Shown: positions 8,374-17,171 of the stretch, piece by piece
Position numbering within the stretch: the stretch's first letter is position 1
Layout: every line of letters starts with the position of its first letter
From: Candidatus Bathycorpusculum sp.
GTDB lineage: Archaea > Thermoproteota > Bathyarchaeia > Bathyarchaeales > Bathycorpusculaceae
Direction: 5' to 3'
NCBI GenBank assembly: GCA_009787585.1
Contig: WQSY01000001.1
Span: forward strand, 1-45,073
Length of the DNA: 45,073 bases
Program-made: the position numbers and the translations under genes
Notes under the pieces: model-generated
Database searches by the model: none
Seen by the model: only the letters and a program-made list of their open reading frames with translations
What the model was told of the DNA's origin: nothing

Positions 8374-9750
8374 TTAGGCCATACCGGCATTATCCGATGA
8401 AGAGGTTAAACGGAGTTGTCGTTTAGCAAAATTTAACACACCCTCTCTTTGAATACGCTGCAAAATACGTTTAGGTGCACGATGATAATTTTTGAAAAAC
8501 TGTTTTTGTATGCGCATCAACTCGTCGTAGTCAAACTCTTCAGTTTTGTAACTGTAGAGAAAATCATCAAGCTGAGTATACTGGCCTGTCTTTAGCATTT
8601 CACGCCATAGAGGACTATCAGGATAAGCTATAAACACGTTAAATTGGCACCAATCAGAGTTAAGTTTATCAGCAAAACGATAAGACGTCATCAAATCCGC
8701 TCTAGTTTCACTTGGCATACCTAACATAAAAGAACAAGCAACCTTAATGCCGGCTTTACGACACATTTTATAGGCAGCCTCTATTTGCTCTAAGGTTATA
8801 TGCCTATTAATATGATTTAGAACCTTTTGAGAACCCGATTCTATACCAAACCATATAGTTTTACATCCAGCAGAGGCCATTTTATTTAGCACCTCTTGGT
8901 TTACAAGATCAACACGAGTATCGCAGACCCATTCAAGATCTAAATTACTTTTAATTAGCAAATCACAAAAGTCTACTGTTTGGTTTTTGCGCATAGTAAA
9001 ATTGTCGTTAATAAAGTATATACCACGAGTACCATATGTTTCCACTAAATGGTTAACCTCAGCCATAACACGTTGAGGACTAAACTGGCGATTAATATTA
9101 CCCCAAAGTTTAGTAGTCTCACAGAAACCACAACTAAAAGTGCAGCCACGACTAATACTCATAATGTCAGCGGGTTTTGCCTTTAAAAATTCAATATTAC
9201 GATCATACTTTTCTAAAGGCAAAAGATGACGCGCGGGAAAAGGTAACTCGTCCATGTTCATAAATTTAGGCTCATTTTTTATAACACCCGCAGAACTTCG
9301 AGAGGCTACACCTGCCACCGTTGAAGCGCCTAAATAATCCTCTTTAACAATAAAAGAGGCAAGCTCCACTATAGCACGTTCCCCCTCACCCATAATGGCA
9401 TAATCAATTTCAAGAGTTTCAAGCAAACTTTCAGGCATATAAGACGCATGCCAACCACCAACAACCACTTTACAGCCGGGAACCACCTGTTTTATAGCCC
9501 TAGCTGTTTCAACACATTTCTTGTAAGTAGCACTCCCACAAGTTATACCAACAATAGCCGGCTGCAGATTTAAAACAAGCCGCTGAACCTCCTCGATACT
9601 TTGCTGCATTAAATAATTGTCAAGCATCTGCACCTCATGCCCAGCCTGCTCCAAAGACGCAGCAATATACATAAGCCCAAGGGGAGGAAGCCTTTTCCCA
9701 TGAAACCACGGCGCATTAGAAGGAGGCGCAGTAGTCATTAACAAAATCAA
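8374..9750 (-). CDS. B12-binding-domain radical SAM protein (4)
   Basis: A 458-residue class B radical SAM enzyme. The B12-binding-type domain (about 1-135) has L-P-P-L-G-L-M-Y-I-A-A and M-G-E-G-E; the D-x-H-x-x-G site reads D44-N-Y-L-M-Q, so the histidine is absent. The radical SAM cluster is C203, C207 and C210 (CTFSCGFC). It departs from the R-M-F-G-R-x-Y-R-M-R-S signature of its paralogues (T-K-L-W-G-N-I-N-R-Q-F-S), so it probably has a different substrate. The start shown is TTG, with GAGGAG about 11 bases upstream; an ATG at 9738 is also possible. It is the first gene of a two-gene unit with the ferredoxin-fused aldo/keto reductase. Confidence 0.88.
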   Translation of the reverse strand: MILLMTTAPPSNAPWFHGKRLPPLGLMYIAASLEQAGHEVQMLDNYLMQQSIEEVQRLVLNLQPAIVGITCGSATYKKCVETARAIKQVVPGCKVVVGGWHASYMPESLLETLEIDYAIMGEGERAIVELASFIVKEDYLGASTVAGVASRSSAGVIKNEPKFMNMDELPFPARHLLPLEKYDRNIEFLKAKPADIMSISRGCTFSCGFCETTKLWGNINRQFSPQRVMAEVNHLVETYGTRGIYFINDNFTMRKNQTVDFCDLLIKSNLDLEWVCDTRVDLVNQEVLNKMASAGCKTIWFGIESGSQKVLNHINRHITLEQIEAAYKMCRKAGIKVACSFMLGMPSETRADLMTSYRFADKLNSDWCQFNVFIAYPDSPLWREMLKTGQYTQLDDFLYSYKTEEFDYDELMRIQKQFFKNYHRAPKRILQRIQREGVLNFAKRQLRLTSSSDNAGMA

Positions 9751-10052
9751 TTAGCAAACAACTCCTCAAAGAGGCCCACATATAAATAAAGTAACACAAT
9801 TCTTCCTCAATTAACCTTCTAAACATAGTTGATAGAACTACAATTTAATAAGCTTTAACCAAAAAACCCCATTAACAACAAAAAACAATCAACAACAGAA
9901 AACAAAAACAGAAAGACAACAACCTATAGGTATAACTAATCTAAAAATAAATAGTCCATATCAAATTCATAGATGAACAGTTAGACATTCAAGTTTTGCA
10001 GAAAAAGAATCATTTTAAACTTTGACAAAATTTCAATAAAAACTCTAATAAG
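9751..10052. other. A-rich intergenic DNA
   Basis: No gene is seen. It holds the upstream region of the B12-type radical SAM gene, including a possible TATA element at 9781-9792, and a purine-rich stretch (9840-9930) lacking coding features. The 3' end of the DUF2096-like gene lies at its right edge. Confidence 0.5.
9781..9792 (-). promoter_or_regulatory. Possible TATA box for the radical SAM/aldo-keto unit
   Basis: On the minus strand the sequence reads ACTTTATTTATA, an archaeal TATA-like element about 35 bases upstream of the TTG start. Initiation about 25 bases downstream would give a very short leader, which fits poorly with the GAGGAG site at 9762-9767. The call is therefore tentative. 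Confidence 0.35.
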
Positions 10053-10580
10053 TTAGCATCTATCAGGTTTAACGATTATTTGTTTAACAAAGGCTTTAAC
10101 ATCATTTAGTTGTCCATACACCATAAGTCGTTCATCAGTTTGCTTATTAACGGTTAAATGCCATTTTTCAGCTAATTTAAGTACATATTCTTCAGATATG
10201 ATATTGTCTGTTTTAATGCGAACCCATTTTTTATCACGAGACACGCCAAGTACAAATCGATCAGCAACTACATTGGCAGGGTTTTCTTTAGTTGATATTT
10301 GTTGCAAGCTAGCATCTTTGAGACGCTTGAGCCATTCATCTACTTCTGTTGACTCAAAAACTTTTTGGGCGTTACTTATCAGGTAAGCTTCAACAGTTGC
10401 AGTATATGTTTCAGCTTTGATTACAGTTTGCTCATTGAAATTTTCACTACATATCAAGTCAATCATAGAGCGTGCCGCCCGCAAATCCTTGAGGATCTCA
10501 GGAGATATTTGAATACCTTTTTTCCGGAGAGCTATTAAAAGATCCTCAAGAGTTCTCCAAACAGCCATAGTGTGACCCAT
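10053..10580 (-). CDS. DUF2096-like archaeal protein
   Basis: A 175-residue soluble protein. The N-terminal half is helical (L-E-D-L-L-I-A-L-R-K-K-G near residue 12, then D-L-R-A-A-R-S-M-I-D-L). The C-terminal half contains F-V-L-G-V-S-R-D-K-K-W-V-R-I, a pattern I associate with the archaeal DUF2096 family. No catalytic motif is visible and no function is established. It appears monocistronic. Met at codon 5 (M-A-V-W) is an alternative start. The family call is from memory of the pattern and could be wrong; the coding call is sound. Confidence 0.7.
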   Translation of the reverse strand: MGHTMAVWRTLEDLLIALRKKGIQISPEILKDLRAARSMIDLICSENFNEQTVIKAETYTATVEAYLISNAQKVFESTEVDEWLKRLKDASLQQISTKENPANVVADRFVLGVSRDKKWVRIKTDNIISEEYVLKLAEKWHLTVNKQTDERLMVYGQLNDVKAFVKQIIVKPDRC

Positions 10581-10711
10581 AATGCAACATCAAAAGTAGA
10601 TATGTCTTATAAGTTATAAAGGTTTAAACTAATATTGGAGAAAAAATGAATTATTTAACGGAAAACTTGTTATTTTTCATTTGTATTGTTTATTGGAATA
10701 TGAAGATACAG

Positions 10712-11434
10712 TTAGGAACTTTTTTGGTTTATGAATGTTTTTGCCATACGCTTAGCATTATCTTTTGGCTCTAATAGTTCTTTGATTAGATTGTATTGAC
10801 GTTGGTATATGTGACAGTTTTTGCTGTGGAAAATTAATTTGCCGGTTTTTAAGAATAAACCGCTTTTTTCGTTTATCTCATTTACGAATGCTTCATTGAA
10901 AAGTTGTAAACCGGCAATGTTTGCGGGTAATCCACCAAAGGCGTCCCAGCTGCGGAAGTAACATGTTAAGTGTAGTTTGTTATCAGAGATTTCAGTGTCA
11001 ATAATGCTCAGACAGGGGGGTTCACTTTTTTTGTTGTTTTCATCGAATTTTTTAATGTCTGTTGGTAGTCGGATTACCATGGTGACTTGGCGGTCTTTTT
11101 GTTCTTCAGCGTATCGTTTTATGGCTTCTTCAATTTGGTTAATAGGATGATTTAATCGACTACCATAAGTATACGTTTCGTCGTCTTGTTTTTCGCCGCA
11201 CCAGAGGTATTCAAGGGCGTATCCTTGAACGTATTTGAAATCGCATGAGGCCTTATCGCTTACAAGAGGTCTGTTTTCGGGATGCTCAATTTCAATAGTA
11301 AGATTCAGCTTTTTTGTCTCAGTTTCTTCAGAGCCAAATCCAACAGGAAAAATATCACCGTCATACCAAATTCTGTTTAAAGTTTTAAACCAGGCATCAG
11401 GACAGTCAAATGCTGAAATCTTTAAGTGTTTCAT
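10712..11434 (-). CDS. thyA: Archaeal-type thymidylate synthase
   Basis: About 240 residues, the short archaeal form of ThyA, converting dUMP to dTMP using a methylene-folate-type C1 donor. Visible motifs are Y-G-S-R-L-N-H-P, the catalytic-cysteine segment P-P-C-L-S-I-I-D, and the dUMP-binding block Y-F-R-S-W-D-A-x-G-G-L-P-x-N-I-x-G-L-Q. The start is placed at 11434 because GGAGA lies eight bases before that ATG; an upstream in-frame ATG at 11455 sits before this ribosome-binding site. It stands alone between the DUF2096-like gene and the thermosome gene on the same strand. Confidence 0.82.
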   Translation of the reverse strand: MKHLKISAFDCPDAWFKTLNRIWYDGDIFPVGFGSEETETKKLNLTIEIEHPENRPLVSDKASCDFKYVQGYALEYLWCGEKQDDETYTYGSRLNHPINQIEEAIKRYAEEQKDRQVTMVIRLPTDIKKFDENNKKSEPPCLSIIDTEISDNKLHLTCYFRSWDAFGGLPANIAGLQLFNEAFVNEINEKSGLFLKTGKLIFHSKNCHIYQRQYNLIKELLEPKDNAKRMAKTFINQKSS

Positions 11435-11588
11435 GCTATAGATTCTCCAAAACATTCCTTGTAGGTATGTTACTCTAAGTGTATTTCCTAAATAAATAGG
11501 TACGGTTTAGCATATAAATCAGATAGGAAGGCAAGAAACAATCTGTGTTAAACTTTGTGTGTAATAGTTACAAAAAGGAAAATGTGGG

Positions 11589-13268
11589 TTAGTAGGGCAT
11601 TCCGCCCATACCACCCATTCCGCCCATACCACCCATTCCGCCCATACCACCCATTCCTCCTGGGGGTGCTGGTGGCATTTTGCTGCCTTTGATACTAATT
11701 AGGTCATCTATTTTTAGTATCATGTTAGTAGCTTCGGTAGCTGATTTTATTACTTGCTGTTTAACGCGTAAGGGTTCGATGATCATTTTTTCGCACATAC
11801 AGGTGATTTTACCTGTGGATACGTCTATACCCATGCGTTTGCCGTCTTTCTTTTCGTGTTCGCTACGTAGGGCAACCATGATATCTATGGGGTCTAAGCC
11901 AGCGTTTTCTGCAAGAGTCAAAGGAATTGCTTCTACAGCGTCTGCGAAGACTTCGATTGCAAGTTGTTCGCGTCCGCCTACTTTAACTGCGTATGCACGT
12001 AAGCCTTTTGCAATTTCAGCCTCAGTTGCACCACCGCCTGCAGTGATTTTGCCGTCTTCAATTACGTTTCGAACTACACATAACCCATCGTGTAGACTGC
12101 GTTCAGCTTCGTCAATTACATGATTAGATGCACCACGAATAACTAAAGTTACTGCCTTTGGATTCTTGCAGTCACGTATGTAGAGAAGTTTATCATCACC
12201 GATTTTGACTTCTTCTACTCGTTTAGCATTGCCTAAGGTGTCAGCTTTGAGATCTTTTACGCTTGCAGCAATGCTTGCGCCTGTTGCGCGAGCGAGTTTC
12301 TCTATATCACCACTGCTAACACTTTTAACGGTCAAAATACCAGCTTTGCCAAGAAAGTGTAAGGCCATGTCATCAATACCTTTTTCACAGAAAACAACGT
12401 TTGCACCAGATTTTTGGACAGCTGTAACCATGTCTTTTATCATACGTTCTTCTTCATCCAAGAAGAGTTGCATCTGGTCAGGGCTTTCAATGTTAATTTT
12501 AGCATCGAACTCTGTTTTTTCTATTTCAAGCTTTGCGTTAAGTAAAGCAATTTTGGCATTGTCAATAATTTTTGGCATCTGTGAACTGGCTACTTCTTTA
12601 TCAAGAACCATACCTTTAACTAATTCAGATTCATCAAGACTTTTACCGTGCTTTTTGACTACTTTAATTAAGTCAAGATCAGCCTTGTATTTGCCGTCAA
12701 CTTTTTCTGCCACTTGTTTAACTGCGTCAACAAGTAGTTTTGTAAAGTGTTCTTGAGCAATGTTTATGCCTTTGCTGTTAAGAGAAGTCAAAGCTATCTG
12801 TTTAATTGTCGCGTCATCATCAAAGGTTACAGGCATAGCAATAGAGTCAAGAATTTCCTGAGCCTTCTCGCTTGCTTTTTTAAAGCCTTCAATAATAACA
12901 GTAGGATGCACATTTTTATCCAATAAACTCTCTGCCTTAGAGAGCAACTCACCAGATAAAACAACTGCAGTTGTTGTGCCATCACCAACTTCGTTATCTT
13001 GAGCTTTAGCAACTTCTACAAGCATTTTTGCTGCTGGATGTTGAACGTCAAGTTCTTTCATTATGGTTGCACCATCATTTGTAATTGCAATGTCACCCAT
13101 ACCGGTTACAAGCATTTTATCCATTCCACATGGACCTAATGTTGTTTTTACGGTTTCAGCCACAATTTTTGCAGCCATAATGTTACTTCTTTGTGCTTCA
13201 CGTCCAATTGTTCTGCCAGTACCCTCTTTTAGTACTAGAACTGGAACTTGTCCACCTTGTGTTGACAT
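11589..13268 (-). CDS. ths: Thermosome subunit (group II chaperonin)
   Basis: About 559 residues, the normal length for an archaeal thermosome subunit, an ATP-driven protein-folding ring in the cytoplasm. Diagnostic segments are T-V-K-T-T-L-G-P-x-G-M-D-K-M, [20 protein letters not shown] and, near the C-terminus, A-G-G-G-A-T-E. The tail is a run of Gly-Gly-Met repeats ending M-P-Y. The start is put at 13268 (M-S-T-Q) because GGTGA lies directly upstream; the in-frame TTG at 13280 is less likely. A good TATA element lies about 60 bases upstream. Confidence 0.97.
   Translation of the reverse strand: MSTQGGQVPVLVLKEGTGRTIGREAQRSNIMAAKIVAETVKTTLGPCGMDKMLVTGMGDIAITNDGATIMKELDVQHPAAKMLVEVAKAQDNEVGDGTTTAVVLSGELLSKAESLLDKNVHPTVIIEGFKKASEKAQEILDSIAMPVTFDDDATIKQIALTSLNSKGINIAQEHFTKLLVDAVKQVAEKVDGKYKADLDLIKVVKKHGKSLDESELVKGMVLDKEVASSQMPKIIDNAKIALLNAKLEIEKTEFDAKINIESPDQMQLFLDEEERMIKDMVTAVQKSGANVVFCEKGIDDMALHFLGKAGILTVKSVSSGDIEKLARATGASIAASVKDLKADTLGNAKRVEEVKIGDDKLLYIRDCKNPKAVTLVIRGASNHVIDEAERSLHDGLCVVRNVIEDGKITAGGGATEAEIAKGLRAYAVKVGGREQLAIEVFADAVEAIPLTLAENAGLDPIDIMVALRSEHEKKDGKRMGIDVSTGKITCMCEKMIIEPLRVKQQVIKSATEATNMILKIDDLISIKGSKMPPAPPGGMGGMGGMGGMGGMGGMGGMPY
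11598..11660 (-). repeat. 18-bp tandem repeat encoding the chaperonin GGM tail
   Basis: Three perfect 18-base units (11598-11615, 11616-11633, 11634-11651) are followed by a partial diverged unit. Each encodes Gly-Gly-Met-Gly-Gly-Met on the minus strand. Perfect identity at the DNA level suggests recent slippage expansion, so tail length may vary among strains. Confidence 0.9.
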
Positions 13269-13328
13269 AATATTCACCAAATATGTAATCTAATTTGAGA
13301 TTTAGTGAATTGGAACAAGCAAAGAGAA

Positions 13329-13342
13329 CTTATAAATTTTTC
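13329..13342 (-). promoter_or_regulatory. TATA/BRE promoter element of the thermosome gene
   Basis: On the minus strand the sequence reads GAAAAATTTATAAG, a purine-rich BRE-like stretch followed by a TATA box. Initiation about 25 bases downstream would give a leader of roughly 40 bases containing the GGTGA ribosome-binding site. Confidence 0.6.
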
Positions 13343-13380
13343 CCAATAAGTCAATGAACAAACAAAAGACTAAACGCTAT

Positions 13381-14463
13381 TTAGGCTTTAATAATGTTGT
13401 AACCCGAAGCTTTTCGCAAGCGGTTCATAACAGCTAAACCTATACCGTCTAACGGCACACTTTCAGCTAAGATAACATCAACAGAGGTTATGTTAAAGGC
13501 ACGTAATTCTTTAAACAGATTACCTGCAATCAAATTAAGATTAGAACGACTACCCATAGATTTTACTGTACAACCAAAATATTTGTTTCTAGTTTCATCA
13601 GTTGCCAGCACACCTACTTTTTTACCCTCACAAATGTACTGCTCAGATAAATCGATAATCTTGTTAATCATTTCGGAAAGATTACCTTCGACTAATATTA
13701 CCTCTGCATTTGGCGCATAATGTTTATGCATCATACCAGGAGAACGTGCTTGTTTAACGGTAACCTCTTGCTCAGAGATAACAAATGGATGTAAAACCAC
13801 ATCAGGCAATACAGCTCGAATAGCTTCAAAAGATACTCCACCAGGCCTTAACAACACGGGCGGATTGACACTTAAATCTAAAACAGTAGACTCAACACCT
13901 ATACTTGTAGAACCACCATCCAATATTACATCAATCTTACCAGCTAAATCATCATAAACATGCTGCGCAAGAGTCGGACTGGGATTCCCGGAAAGATTTG
14001 CACTAGGCGCCGCAATAGGAACACCACTTTGCTTAATCAAAGCTAAAGCAACACTATGGTTAGGCATTCGCACCGCAACAGTGTCCAAACCAGCAGTAGA
14101 CTCTTTAGGCAACGCCTCAGAACGTTTAAACACCAAAGTTAAAGGACCAGGCCAAAATTGACGCATTAACACACCAGCATTTCTAGGCACCTCCCCCACA
14201 AACTGATAAACCTGATTAACATCAGATACATGCAAAATAGGAGGATTATCCAAAGGCCTATTTTTAGCCTTAAACAAAGCTAAAACAGCAACAGAATCTA
14301 GAGCATTTGCACCTAAACCATAAACAGTCTCCGTAGGAAAAGCAACCAAACCACCCCTCTGAATAACCCTAGCAGCAACTTGAATTTGCTCAAAACCAGA
14401 AACAACAGAATTCACCGGAAGCACCAAAGTTTTCAGATTTAAATTTTGAACAGTTAACACCAT
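13381..14463 (-). CDS. sua5: Threonylcarbamoyl-AMP synthase, Sua5 type
   Basis: A 360-residue two-domain enzyme. Residues about 25-215 form the YrdC domain (F-P-T-E-T-V-Y-G-L-G-A-N-A, K-N-R-P-x-x-N-P, A-P-S-A-N-x-S-G-x-x-S-P-T). About 240-355 form the Sua5 C-terminal domain, joined by S-P-G-M-M-H-K-H-Y-A-P, the linker typical of Sua5. It makes threonylcarbamoyl-AMP from threonine, bicarbonate and ATP for t6A modification of tRNAs decoding ANN codons. It lies upstream of the thermosome gene on the same strand, 112 bases from the thermosome stop-distal end, but the thermosome has its own promoter. Confidence 0.93.
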   Translation of the reverse strand: MVLTVQNLNLKTLVLPVNSVVSGFEQIQVAARVIQRGGLVAFPTETVYGLGANALDSVAVLALFKAKNRPLDNPPILHVSDVNQVYQFVGEVPRNAGVLMRQFWPGPLTLVFKRSEALPKESTAGLDTVAVRMPNHSVALALIKQSGVPIAAPSANLSGNPSPTLAQHVYDDLAGKIDVILDGGSTSIGVESTVLDLSVNPPVLLRPGGVSFEAIRAVLPDVVLHPFVISEQEVTVKQARSPGMMHKHYAPNAEVILVEGNLSEMINKIIDLSEQYICEGKKVGVLATDETRNKYFGCTVKSMGSRSNLNLIAGNLFKELRAFNITSVDVILAESVPLDGIGLAVMNRLRKASGYNIIKA

Positions 14464-14611
14464 AAACCTTCAATCAAACAGATTTCTATAAACGTTTATG
14501 CTAAACCAACAATTTCTCCTCCCTACACACTTAAAATTCAAGAAAACACACTAAAAACAAAAACAAACCTCCTTTTTGCAAAAAAAGAATTGTTCCATAA
14601 ACATAACCTGC

Positions 14612-15089
14612 TCAAGACAAATTTGAATAAACCAATAATTTTTGCAAATCAGTTTTAGACCACAAATCATTTGGAAAGATTGTAATGTTTGTATTCTCTT
14701 TGCGAAATATAAGAACGGGCGTGATAGAGTTATCGTAAATTAGCATTTTGTCGCAGAAGAGGTTGTATTGTAAGAATACTTGTTTTAGAAGTTTTGTGTT
14801 GCCTTTGCGGAAGTCTGGTTGTTGGTTAACCATATGGTTCCTAGGCTTTTAGTGGTTTCTTTGGCTAGTTGTCGGCTGATCTTATTTTGTTGTGGTGGCC
14901 GTATATCCATAGTTTTAGGAGTGTTTCTGGTGGGTAGGCGGGTCGTCTTTCTTGTTGTGGGGTGGTTTTTGTGAATTCTAGTTGTTTTAGGTTTAGGTGT
15001 TTACCACTACAACGAACACAACTTGAATGCAATGCCACTGTAGATATAGCAAAGGTATTTTTGACAGATAATGATTGAGAAAAGATCAT
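14612..15089 (-). pseudogene. IS1182-like transposase relic (N-terminal part)
   Basis: The minus-strand translation shows R-R-P-A-Y-P-P-E-T-L-L-K-L-W-I-Y-G, then K-I-R-S, then after one frameshift near 14876 R-Q-L-A-K-E-T-T-K-S-L-G-T-I-W-L, then P-D-F-R-K-G-N. This order matches the N-terminal region of IS1182/IS5-type DDE transposases (G-R-P-A-Y-x-P-x-x-L-L-K-L, then R-x-L-E-x-E, then D-F-R-x-x-N). A second start point at 14833 continues in that frame to 14612 and stops. The catalytic C-terminal two thirds are missing, and the extreme N-terminus does not look conserved. The gene is dead. Confidence 0.75.
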
Positions 15090-15904
15090 TCTTCTATGAT
15101 ACTTCCATGAATAAATTGAGCATAATAAATACAGTTTGAAGAAATGTTCGTTGCAGTGTTACGAAGGCGTTTATTATTCTTGTGGGGTTTTCTTTTGTTA
15201 TATAGTTGTCTAGTTTGTTTGGTAGTAGGGTTGTTTGTTGTCTGTTTCGGGTTTCTATGCATGGCATGTGTTTTTGTCTCGTTTACAAGTTCATTATTTT
15301 ATTATATTGCAAACATAATATTTAAAGGCGTATTTTTATTTTTGTGTTGGATTGTTGTGTGTGGTTTGGTTTTTGGTGTGTAAAAGTTGTGTTGGAGCCC
15401 GTCTTTTGTTGAGTGTTTAGGCTGTGTTTTTCTTTAATATTTTAAAAAGTTAGACTAGTTTTCGGACTTTAACTACGTGGATATACTGAATCAGGAGCAA
15501 CGGGAACCATCTGCTAGTATATGCTTCCAATGATAATACAAACTGGGTTCTATCAAAGATATGGTTCTTAATACAAGCGGGTCAGGTGGGGAAACCCTTA
15601 TTGATTGTGGATATGTAAATAATTTCCAATATCCTCCATAGTTGTCTATAACGACCGCAACTACGGAGATGTATACCTCAACAAAGCACATGTACTCACT
15701 TAACCCTAAAAAAGACGGCCATACAATAATAATGATGCGCCAGCAATCCTTAAAACAGAAAATGACAATTCTACACCGCATTATACCCTTGTTTCTTTAT
15801 TAATCAATTAGTGAAATGTTTAAACAAAAAGGCAGAGTGAATAAAAATGAAGCCGAAAGCATTAATAATAATGTACCTTGTTAAATTAAAGGGAGTGCAT
15901 TTAT
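15090..15904. other. Long gene-free interval
   Basis: Over 800 bases with no supportable gene. The plus strand at 15144-15383 is strongly G/T-biased; an open frame there is low-complexity Phe/Leu/Val/Cys and unconvincing. At 15491-15790 the plus strand gives Y-N-D-R-N-Y-G-D-V-Y-L-N, interrupted by stops, possibly decayed coding DNA. Its position next to a transposase relic suggests degraded mobile or surface-protein DNA. An AAAGGGAG ribosome-binding site near 15888-15895 belongs to the next gene. Confidence 0.5.
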
Positions 15905-16939
15905 ATGAATGTGAATGTTAAGTTTGAAGCTAATTTACACTATTTTTTTAGTAAAAAGTTTGTAATTTTTGTTTCTTTATTGTTTTTGTTAGTGCTAGTT
16001 TTTTCTTCTTCTATCTCTGTGGTTATTGGAGCATCAATCACGTCTGATGTTGTAGTTAAAAATGAAATGGAACTTTTAAACGCTATTAGTGAGGCTCCAA
16101 ATAAAAAATCACATATTATCAGTCTTAGCGAGAACATTACTCTGAAGAACTCTCTTGAAATTCCTAAGAATAAAAACATTACTTTGATAGCATTTGGCGG
16201 TAGTGATGCATGTTTGCGTGGAAGCAATGACATAGATACTATTGTCATCAAGTCGGGTGGGATATTGGTACTTTTGGACAATATTGTTGTAACTCATGAG
16301 GAAGATGCTATAGGTAGAGGGCTATGCGTTGAAAGCGGTGGCACACTTATTCTATCTGGTGGTGAAATTTTTGGCAACACAGTCAATGCTTCGGGTGGTG
16401 GCGTGTACAATCAAGGCGATTTTAAAATGTATAGCGGTAAAATTTCAAACAACACAGTCTACATCAATGGTGGTGGTATGTATAATGCAGGTAGTTTTGT
16501 TATGTCTGGTGGCGAAATTTCTGACAACAACGCTTCTAGCTGGGGTGGTGGTGTGCTAACCGATAGTCGGGCTACTTTCATTATGTCAGGTGGTAAAATT
16601 ACCCACAACACAGCAGGTGTTGACGGTGGTGGTGTATTCTACTTTAGTGGCGATAAGGGCACTTTTACCCTATTAGGTGGCGAAATTTTTGACAACACCG
16701 CTACGTTATACGCCATAGGTAATAATTTAGCTGAAGTATCCGTCCATCCTTGGACACCCTTTACAGTAATAAATTGTCTTTTGTTTATCATAGTTGCTGT
16801 GATAGTTTCCGGTATTTTGTTGTTGCTTTATCGTTTAAAGAGGCAAAAACGGTTCACTTTCTATTATGGCTCTTTGTTTTCTTCGGAACATCGGTTTGCT
16901 ACTTTTTCAGATAATGTCTTCATGCCCCATAACAGGTAA
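15905..16939 (+). CDS. Membrane-anchored beta-helix surface protein
   Basis: A 344-residue protein. A basic N-terminus and hydrophobic segment (about 18-42) form a signal peptide or anchor. Residues about 50-140 resemble the start of a parallel beta-helix. About 143-270 hold five imperfect repeats of roughly 24-27 residues with the pattern S-G-G-x-I-x-x-N-T-[A/V] followed by G-G-G-V/M. This is the polymorphic-membrane-protein/right-handed beta-helix pattern of adhesin-like proteins. A hydrophobic helix (about 286-309) is followed by a basic stop-transfer R-L-K-R-Q-K-R and a short tail, so the beta-helix should lie outside the cell. A probable role is cell-surface adhesion or glycan contact; no enzymatic residues are evident. 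It is flanked by non-coding DNA and mobile relics, consistent with an accessory gene. Confidence 0.8.
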   Translation: MNVNVKFEANLHYFFSKKFVIFVSLLFLLVLVFSSSISVVIGASITSDVVVKNEMELLNAISEAPNKKSHIISLSENITLKNSLEIPKNKNITLIAFGGSDACLRGSNDIDTIVIKSGGILVLLDNIVVTHEEDAIGRGLCVESGGTLILSGGEIFGNTVNASGGGVYNQGDFKMYSGKISNNTVYINGGGMYNAGSFVMSGGEISDNNASSWGGGVLTDSRATFIMSGGKITHNTAGVDGGGVFYFSGDKGTFTLLGGEIFDNTATLYAIGNNLAEVSVHPWTPFTVINCLLFIIVAVIVSGILLLLYRLKRQKRFTFYYGSLFSSEHRFATFSDNVFMPHNR

Positions 16940-17171
16940 CTTACATCAAGACACAACCGCTTTTACGCTCTATCGGCAAAAACCAAATGTTTATCTGCAT
17001 TTAATCAACAACTACAGGTAATCTAAAAATTATCTCTAATTTTAATGTGTTATCGTGTCCAATTTTTGGTGAAAACATAAACGAGCCAGCTCTGTGGATC
17101 TCAAGAAAAAAAATGCACAGCCTAAAATTTAAATCGTTTAAACCATGTAAAGTAGATCAGGCAGAGAAAAC

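Noticed and set aside
11680-12756. Long open frames antisense to the thermosome gene
   Set aside because: They are shadows of the highly conserved chaperonin reading frame on the other strand.
15144-15383. 79-codon hydrophobic open frame that resembles a membrane peptide
   Set aside because: Its character follows from strong G/T base bias; no ribosome-binding site, and the adjacent DNA is decayed mobile sequence.
15491-15781. 96-codon open frame on the minus strand
   Set aside because: No recognisable pattern, odd composition with several Trp and Cys, and no start signals.
16320-16720. Regular repeats that at first suggested a CRISPR or satellite array
   Set aside because: The repetition is protein-level beta-helix repeats within one continuous reading frame, not identical DNA units with spacers.
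17050-17171. Cobalamin riboswitch before the corrinoid run
   Set aside because: The leader is too short and I see no B12-box-like sequence; a riboswitch model search would settle it.
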